Shown here one piece after another: positions 56,568 to 64,000 of a DNA stretch of 64,000 nt (positions are counted from its first letter, which is position 1; every line of letters starts with the position of its first letter). Location of the stretch: NCBI GenBank assembly GCA_021399445.1, contig JAJTUQ010000015.1, positions 124,001-188,000 on the forward strand, given 5' to 3'. The DNA comes from Xylogone sp. PMI_703. Lineage: Eukaryota > Ascomycota > Leotiomycetes. The notes under the pieces were generated by a model. The model had not been told where the DNA came from, made no database searches, and worked only from the letters and a program-made list of their open reading frames with translations. Position numbers and translations under genes: made by a program.

Positions 56568-56980
56568 ACGTAATTCCCAGTCCACCGGCCCACCCCAGAT
56601 TTACCGCAAAATCAAGAGAGACTATTCTTTTGCAAACTCAACAAATACGCTATTATATTTGACGAAACTCTGTATTTTATTTATTTATTTGATAAACAAT
56701 CACTATACGAATTTTTATGCTTTTAGCATATATAATTTTTACTGTATAATAAAATGGACTCCGGCTATAAGCTCAAAATCTAATCTAACAATATTATAAA
56801 TGTTTTAAGATTAAAATGACTAGATATTTAGAGTTAAGTTATAATGATTAACCATTATACTAAATATTATCTTTTCAAGTTATATGGTTGTTGAGTTTTC
56901 GAGAGTTGATATTTCTCAATTTTGCGGTAAATTTGGGGTGGGCCGATAGACCGGGTGGGCTGGTGGAATGGGAATTACGT
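56568..56980. mobile_element. 413-bp pogo-type MITE, second copy of the family at 49912
   Basis: The ends ACGTAATTCCCA (left) and its reverse TGGGAATTACGT (right) are flanked by TA at 56566-56567 and 56981-56982. The terminal repeats are imperfect: both carry GCCCACCCC next to ATTTACCGCAAAAT, but the right one has about 15 extra bases, a second copy of the CCACC-type unit. Internal blocks CAATATTATAAAT and ACGAATTTTT match the 49912 element. It is non-coding. The termini match those of the intact pogo element. Confidence 0.85.
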
Positions 56981-56982
56981 TA

Positions 56983-58235
56983 AAGAGCAAAGTTATAATA
57001 ACTGAGATAAGCACTTGGGTCAGAATCTAGACGAGTCATCCATAAATGCCATCATCAATCTCGTCTGGCCACACTTAATGCCCCATAGTGAACTTGAACT
57101 AGAACAGCGGCAGAATCACTGGTAAGATATCTGCAGGGCTTTGCAGCTGAACATACTACTATCCACGGAGTAGCGGAGCCATTAGAATCAGAACCGCAAC
57201 TGGGAATTGGTATAGGCCCCTTCGTCACTCCTGGCGATATAGGCTGTAATATGATGTTAGCTATCATTGACTAGTTGATTTACATAGTAAAATTGGAGGG
57301 AATTCGATATCGACCCCCTTCCGACAGAGAGTCCATCTTTTGATCACTTTAATGACAACAGCGCAGAGTGGTGCGGGCAATGGGAATTTGATCCTCTTGT
57401 GAACAGGAATGGAATAATAGATATAGTAATATGAGTATTCTTGTCAGATCATTGAGAAAGCCTGGTCTAAAGAAACTCTAAATCACTGGTACCGGTACCA
57501 GAGCCGACCTAGGATAATTTATCTCACGGTCACATACCAAATTAGTATTATACAAAGAGACTCAACAATGTGATTCAACCAATTAACTCAATTCTACTGC
57601 CCAAATTCGAATCAAAACCTCAACACAATCTTGCTGGCATTGTTTGTGACTGCATTAACTAGCTGGCAACTCCTTTCGCCATTCCTCTACCGTACATGAC
57701 TACTTCAGTTGCTCAATTCTTCTGATTTTGGTCGCCAATCTAGCCTGTTAAGTTAACATACAGTTGACATATCTTCGCATAGGTTTTGCTAATATCGACT
57801 CGGTCCTACAAGTTACCGGCTGTCAGGTTAGGCCAACAGCCGCAGGTTGTTGACTATAATTCTACAGTGTGACCTATACTATATAACGCGATTAATACTA
57901 CGGTACAAATCGTACATTACGTGTAAAACTATGCTGGCATCATGCGTAATCTATTGTTTTGATCTCTGTGAAGTATATATCTGTATGAACGCGTTAAGAT
58001 GTGCTATGTTTCAGTGCCTCCGATGTTGGTACCATAAATTGTCATTTTCTGAGCGAATTATCTTTCAATGTGCAACAAGTACAGTAATATAGTATATCAC
58101 AGCCCATATCAAAAGCGTCTAGGAAGCCCTGGCACTATGCAGAAACTCTGCTTTGTTTTGGACATCATGATCGTGGGGTATAACAAGGACAAAAATTAAA
58201 GCTAGTTTTTGCTAACATACATGTGTACTTGGTAC
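56983..58235. other. Intergenic, nothing recognised
   Basis: AT-rich gap between the MITE and the 3' end of the MFS gene. A GGTACCGGTACC palindrome lies at about 57488. The plus-strand frame at 57847..58092 has no motif. Confidence 0.4.
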
Positions 58236-60117
58236 TTAGTAATCATCTCTTCGGTCCTCTGGCAATCGAGTCTTCGCGTGATATTTAAAACCTTGCTGCG
58301 TTTCTAGCTCCCTATCTAGCGGTATATCTCTAACAAATACTAAGCTTAGTACCAGCGCTATAGAAGATAGTGCACATAGGACAATCCAAATGTCTCTTAG
58401 AGAGTACACATAAGCGTCAACAATGTCGCTTTTGATATTATTGTTAGGTAAATATCTTATTACAGAAGATACCGTACTAGCATATTTTGCCCAGTCTCCT
58501 GGTAAGCGTCCTTTAATCCCATTCACAAACATGGTGCTACCAAATGCAACGCCAAACGTTTGGCCCAGGAAGCGGAAGAAACTATACATTGCAGCAGCGA
58601 ATGGGAGGTCTTCGTTCGAGGCAGAAGCTTGGACAGCATACGATTGCGCCGAATACAGGATTCCCGTCCCTATTCCGACCGGTAGAGAAAGAAATATCCA
58701 CTGAAGTGTAGTAGTACCCGCATGTAGTAAAGTAAGAAGGGCCAATCCAGAGGTTGTCAGAATCCAGCCAATCCACTAGTATTTTATAATCAGTTATTAA
58801 CAATTGGTTAATTATCTAGAAGCTTACGTACTAGGAGTAGCATGTATTTCCCAATCTTTGTAATGACAAAACCAACTATGATTGCAATAGGGACAGAAGC
58901 AGCAGTAAGTGGAATGATTGCAATGCTGGATGCAATGGGGTCGAGATTTTTTGCAGCTAGATAGTATATAGGCATGTAGTAGAGAAGAGACCAAACTATA
59001 ATACCGTGAATGAAAGAGCCGAAATAGCCTACCTTTGCTGTTGATGTTTGGAATATACTCCCATTTATTAAGGGATGTGAGGAAAGGTATTTAGAGTATA
59101 GTATCTACGGCCAAATTAATATGAAGACGTATAGATGAAGGGTGTACCCACAAACACTATCATCCCTACTAGACTAATAGTCAGCGGAAAGACAGTATGC
59201 CAGCTCCCCCAGTCGTACATAATTCCACCTATAAGTAATTAGCCAACTATGAGACCACCTCTAAGACAACCCACTTGCCCCACGTCAGAGGGATTAGAAA
59301 CCCCGTAGCAGAGGATACGAAAAGAAACATTCCCATCCAGTCGACAGCTTTTAGTTTCTCGATTACAGAGCCGGCCTTATTATTCAGTCTTAGTGAAAGC
59401 GGAACGAGAATAAAAGCCGCAAGGCAGAACGGTATATTCTTTTATTTGTTAGCGTTACTGATTGTTTGATCGGCCCACAACTGCATACCAGCCAGAAGAT
59501 CCAGCGCCATGTGGACTTTTCAGTCAAAACACCTCCAATTACGGGTCCAGCCACTGATCCAATGGCCCACTGAATGCTTATAATTGAGAACCATCTTCCT
59601 CTGTCCCTCAGGGTAACCATGTCAGTAACCATGACATATGTCAAAGCGATAAGCCCACCACCGCCGGCACCTTGGATGGATCGGCCCACTAGGACAAGGG
59701 TAAAGGTACCAGCTCCGGAAGCCACGAGAGTGCCAATTGTAAATAGAGTTAGAGCAAATAATAGGATTATTCTTCGTCCGATTATATCAGAGAACGACGC
59801 CCATGATGGTTGAAAGACTGTCGAGGTCAGGAGAAACGATGTACCAGCCCTTAGTTAGATAAGTTAGGTAGAATTAGGTTAATAACGATCGAATACATAC
59901 CAAAATGCTTCTATGGACGAACCATGGAGGTCCATAGCCATTTTCTTAATAGTCTATCTTAATCGCAGAAATCGAGATGAAATTGGGGGGATGTAAATCT
60001 TACAGGTAGTGCTACACTAAGAATGGTGGCATCTACAGCACACATCAGATTAATTATGCCAAGGCATCCAAAGGTCGAGAAAAATCGCCAGGTCCTCTTC
60101 CGTTTGGTAATCGGCAT
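58236..60117 (-). CDS. MFS transporter, DHA2-type drug:H+ antiporter, 525 aa, seven exons
   Basis: Exons: 60117..60004, 59953..59901, 59849..59489, 59438..59279, 59228..59152, 59104..58832 and 58775..58236, total 1578 bases in frame. The introns are 50, 51, 50, 50, 47 and 56 bases. All are GT-AG except the fourth, which is GC-AG (donor GCAAGT). Motifs of 14-helix plasma-membrane exporters are present: motif A-like SFSDIIGRRIIL (residues 75-86), motif B LVGRSIQGAGGG (109-119) and motif C GSVAGPVIGG (153-162), then many further helices. Such carriers export small molecules using the proton gradient. The N-terminus is short. No biosynthetic gene lies beside it, so the substrate is unknown. No damage is seen. 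Confidence 0.85.
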
Positions 60118-62847
60118 TGCGGAGATGATGTTTAGTTAACTCTTGGTATCTCATGGAGAGTTTTAATACCAATTCGTTCCTGGATTCTTCGATAATATTA
60201 TATGACTCCCAAAATGTGTTTAACTACGAAAATTACTGTGTTGGTGGATGCAACGTAAAATTTCTTCAACCCTTTAGATTCTGATACGTGATTAATTTAT
60301 GGAATCACTTAACTTCTATAATTAGAACGGCCGAAATTTAGCTCTTGTGGGAGTGTGGAGCAGGAATGCTTGATTGAAACTTAATTCTGGATTGAAATCG
60401 AGGATTTGATGCAACATTATCAATACACCTAGACATCTTATACCAGCACGATATCTCGGCTTCTGGTATATAGATGCTTCTCTAGTAGCTAGACTTGATT
60501 TGGCCTGATTGTAATTTCTGAGATTATAATATCTGGCCATGAGGATTAGCCATCAACTTCTATTTTCTACTTGAGATCAACTAACAAATAAGTTATGTTG
60601 TGATATCTAGAAATTATGGATCTGCCACATCTACTGCCTCATATTGGTGTCTGCATCCAATCATTTATGATAAAGCAAGATCCTAACATACACCGAATAT
60701 TTACGTGCTACTCCAACTCTTGTTTTGGGTTAACTGTTGAGCTTTTTGAATCATTGGATTGTTTGGCTGGGTTACTGCTGCGACTGTAGTGGTAACAGTA
60801 GAAGATTCAATTTCAATACTTGTTTGGAGCCCAGTTATGCGTACGTTACCGATGTTCTCAGTTGACCTGGATAACGATCAATAATTGAGATCTAACTGAC
60901 GGCGGTAACATCAGGAGGTACTTTTGGATTCTCTACTGTTATAATTGCAGGTAATAAAAAGATGACAATAAACTGGGTGAGTGATGCTGTAATTGGCAAG
61001 GACTCTTTGTTTGCCGGTGGGGTATAATTGGGGGTATTTAGTGAAATAATGTTTGATGGGCAATATAGTACGTAGAATGTGTACGAGGGGAAGGCAGGGA
61101 CAGATACAGAACTAGTGAATTGCTTACAGTCTACAGCTACAACTTATTTTATATACGGTAGTAATATAGCCGTAGAGAACCGCACAGGTCGAAACGACCG
61201 TCTTAACAATTATACGCGGCATTCAAGAGAGCCCTAGTTGCGTACCCTAATATTTGTGTGGGCGCAGTGAGGTTCCAGTGACGTCGTGCGATTGTAACAT
61301 CTAAATATTGCAACGAGCAATATTCATTCACACTGGCCAATAGATTAGTATTTTGTATGAATTAGAGTTAGTTAAACCTAATATTAGTCTCTTTTGGCAG
61401 TAACGTGTTCAAGTGAAGATTAAGTAGTATTTCGTCGATATAACATACTGTTCCTACGGCCCTTCACAATAAATTAACATCTCGAAGGTTGATTCCGTAA
61501 TATTACAATATTTGTATCACCGGCAACTTGTAAGTGGGGGCAAGCCGGTATGACACAGTTTGGATACATTGATTGGCTTCGTAAACGTAACTTCACTAAG
61601 GCCAGCTGATAACCAGCTGCAACCACTATTGAACTCAAGCTGTGAACCCGAGCGACACCTGCTTCAACTTCTTACGGCAAGCTAATACTCTATTAAAACC
61701 GTTACTATTAAACTCGCGAGTCACTAGTCCTGACGAACCCTATATTAGTACTAACCGTTAACTAATCACTTGGGTAGCTATTAACCGCTAATTATCAGCT
61801 AATATTTATTGATAACGGGAATAGAAGACTGTAATTATAGGGGTATTGTTCGGAACCCACCGTCATTACGGGGTACTGTACTGATATTCCGAATATAACT
61901 GAAGTTATAGGGTGCTCTGTTGAATGAAAGTGGTCTGTATATAGCCAGCATCGGCCATTTTTGACTAGATATTGCTATACTTGCCTATTGTATAGTTAAA
62001 TAAGTAGTTTAACCATCATGTGCTGACGGCTAAGTAATCGATATCTGTAAATCCCGGAAGGGAGAGGAATCAGTAAAGATAGAGACCGGTTTACATATAG
62101 AGCGCGAAAGAGATCTTCCATGACAGTCAACAGTGCTAATACTGTTCGTTCGAACTTGATAGTATAGTTCATTGCCAAATTCTCTACGTTTAGGTTCTCA
62201 CAACTGTGAAAGAATAGCTCGATTGATAACAACTGTAGTCACCGAGATGGCACTCGTGAATGTGATTATTTTGTAATAGGCACAACTGCAATGTCCGGAT
62301 GGCTAGTTGAATTTAGCACTGTACCTCCCTGGGCTTGATCTGTTTGTGTATGGATGCACGGTACCATGAATTATTTGAATAAGCGGATCTTATGGTAAGA
62401 TCTATTTGATAAAAATTCACTTACTTCCTAGAATAAGTCGATCTAAGACGGGTCATAGGACGGGTGGTTGAAAGCTATTTTTACCCTTCTAAGCACATTT
62501 ATAGTAAGTCCTGGCTATTGCAACTTTGTGACTTCTAATGGCCAAACTATATACTGTACGAGTGTTTGATAGTCAGCAGCGCTGGACATTAGTCATCGAA
62601 TAAAAGACATCCTCGCCATCAATCATATGGATAGCGTATGGTGAATTTGCCTTGTAAAGAAGAGCCTGTATTTCTCCTCTTTTTGACCCCTCTAGGTGTT
62701 CGTATTTCCATTTCCCACAGTCTCCCTCATGCATGCATTTTTTAAATGAGCTGTCTCTCCAGTTTTTCACATTGAATTTCTAACTCTTCGTTAAGGTTAT
62801 ACGTATATCAGATACGCTATCTTCATACCCTGATCTCGAGTGCCAAG
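60118..62847. other. Gene-poor stretch upstream of the MFS gene
   Basis: A minus-strand ORF from ATG 60540 to 60322 (72 codons) and exon-like minus frames at about 62060..62232 and 62573..62770 (KCMHEGDCGKWKYEHLEGSK) are open and protein-like but lack family motifs and full gene models. The last begins after an acceptor-like TTAG. I do not call them genes. Confidence 0.35.
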
Positions 62848-63677
62848 ATGACGACCACCAGTGGATCAATTACATCAAATTTGGCCAACCTAGTTTCTCT
62901 TGGTGAAACACTGTTGGTTCTCCTTAGATATGGGTCAACGCCTTATTAATTTATAACTAGTGGCATTGCAGTCTTTGTAGTTACTAGTACAATGGACTGT
63001 ATTTTGCTTTTTTACGGTAATGGAGTACGTAATGATTTTATAATTGCGGGACTGCTGTGGTGGGCATGCCTTTGTTGTTGGTTTATTACTCTGTTGGAGT
63101 TACTTGTGAGTTGATCTCGATCCAACGCTAGAGCTATACTTTGTGGGAACCTCAAACACTCATTCTTTCCCTCCAAAAGGCCACGAACAGCTTTGCACTC
63201 CTACTATACGCTACTTTAGCTGGCTACTATCAATCATATGCGTCCTTGATGACTCCAGTAATTGGTATCGCACTACACTACAAGGAAGATCGCGAGTTCA
63301 ACACAGCTGGTGGGATCATGTTCTTGACTTGGTCTGTCTGGTTTGCGTTCATATCGATCGTGATGGCTCTGAGGAGCGAGTTTAATATCTATGTGCTACT
63401 GATTTTCACAGCAGTAACCATCACGGACAGCTTGATTGGTGCCTCTTACCTCGTGGCGGCCGTCTCTAAAGGTCCGTTGGCCATGAGACTTCAAAGGATA
63501 GGTTTAGCCCTTTGTGAATACACAAAAATAATACTAAATAATTTATAGGCTGGGGCCGCATTTCTTCTTGTGGCTGCCCTCTTAGGCTGGTATATTCTGT
63601 TTCAAACACTGAAGCCCGATGCAACAAGGAAAGCCCAGGACAACCAGCCTGAGGTAGAATTCACCAGACGGTACTAG
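62848..63677 (+). pseudogene. Acetate-transporter family protein (GPR1/FUN34/YaaH), broken
   Basis: Members are six-helix membrane proteins that carry acetate or respond to it. Exon 1 (62848..63105) encodes a degenerate start including FITSGIAVFVV, and has an in-frame TAA at 62947-62949. Intron 1 (63106..63179, GTGAGT to AAAAG) is intact. Exon 2 has the family-like run TNSFALLLYATLAGYYQSYA, then EFNTAGGIMFLTWSVWFAFI and VLLIFTAVTITDSLIGA. The last exon, after the acceptor at 63547-63548, gives GAAFLLVAALLGWYILF and ends RRY at 63677. The donor for intron 2 is missing in the right phase. With the stop and the lost donor, I call it a pseudogene. Confidence 0.65.
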
Positions 63678-64000
63678 AATACCAGGAATAATGGTAACAA
63701 GTCTTAGGATAAAGAAGACTCGGTAGATATGGAAACATATCATTTTTCGAATAACAGATGTCCGCATCCTTTAATCAGCCTGCAGGAAGCCTTAGAAAGA
63801 GAGCGGGATAAAAGGGCCGTTGGAGCAGCGGAAGCGGGCATGGCACGGTAGGTCGGCGGGGGCAGCTTAACGGCCATACGGTTAGTTACTAGGGTTCCTA
63901 TAGCTATGAAGATAAGGGTTATTTCCGGTATTCTGAGGACTCAGATCAAGTTTGTATAATATCCTTAATTCTAACTACCGTATATACATCGATACATCGC
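63678..64000. other. Intergenic, window end
   Basis: A short plus-strand frame (LQEALERERDKRAVGAAEAG, stop at about 63849) is protein-like but too short to call. Nothing else is seen. Confidence 0.35.

Noticed and set aside
59229..59278. Frameshift in the MFS gene at the fourth junction
   Set aside because: A GC-AG intron of normal size keeps the frame and restores expected family sequence, so no lesion is needed.
1..64000. CRISPR arrays, operons, Shine-Dalgarno sites, prophage
   Set aside because: The sequence is eukaryotic (spliced genes, fungal transposons); no such prokaryotic feature is present or expected.

Overview
This window reads as repeat-rich, gene-poor DNA of a filamentous ascomycete fungus (Pezizomycotina type). 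The evidence is the gene structure: coding frames broken by many 40-90 base GT-AG introns with CTAAC/CTAAT-like branch sites. It is also the content: Fot1/pogo and Tc1 transposons, a FAR1/MULE fragment, an ascomycete-style patatin with an N-terminal RING-like finger, a DHA2-type MFS carrier, and a GPR1/FUN34/YaaH acetate-transporter relic. All exon models were built by eye from splice signals, reading phase and family motifs; no search was run.

Layout. 1-1 kb: end of a Tc1 transposase and a FAR1 zinc-finger fragment. 1-9 kb: mostly empty, with one 185-aa orphan ORF and one two-exon orphan gene. 9.4-10.8 kb: a 430-bp MITE with perfect 96-bp ends inserted into a SINE-like repeat, then a second inverted-repeat element. 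11.3-12.2 kb: a three-exon multi-pass membrane protein. 14.7-15.1 kb: a small three-exon gene. 17.15-19.03 kb: a complete, apparently intact pogo/Fot1 transposon. 21.4-23.2 kb: a seven-exon FAD monooxygenase disabled by two small indels. 24-27 kb: heavily decayed retroelement sequence on the minus strand. 27.7-29.1 kb: a full-length Tc1 element with a single premature stop. 29-33.5 kb: almost empty. 33.5-35.4 kb: divergent pair of a small orphan gene and a bZIP-like gene. 37-39.4 kb: a small secreted, Ser/Thr-rich, GPI-type gene and a coiled-coil gene. 41.2-45.5 kb: a six-exon 1024-aa patatin phospholipase gene divergent from an Arg-rich small protein gene. 47.9-49.3 kb: a coiled-coil membrane protein. 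49.7-57 kb: SINE copy, two copies of one pogo-type MITE family, two decayed pogo transposases, and two orphan ORFs. 58.2-60.1 kb: an intact seven-exon MFS transporter. 62.8-63.7 kb: a broken acetate-transporter gene.

How it fits together. Most genes are lineage-restricted and stand alone; no biosynthetic pathway is evident. The mobile DNA forms one network. An intact pogo element shares its terminal ACGTAATTCCC with three non-autonomous elements it may mobilise, and three of four copies of a roughly 190-bp tRNA-like repeat have such an element inside them or within 5 bp of their end. The most interesting host locus is the patatin gene with its divergent Arg-rich neighbour. It resembles, by family knowledge only, patatin proteins used in fungal self/non-self recognition.
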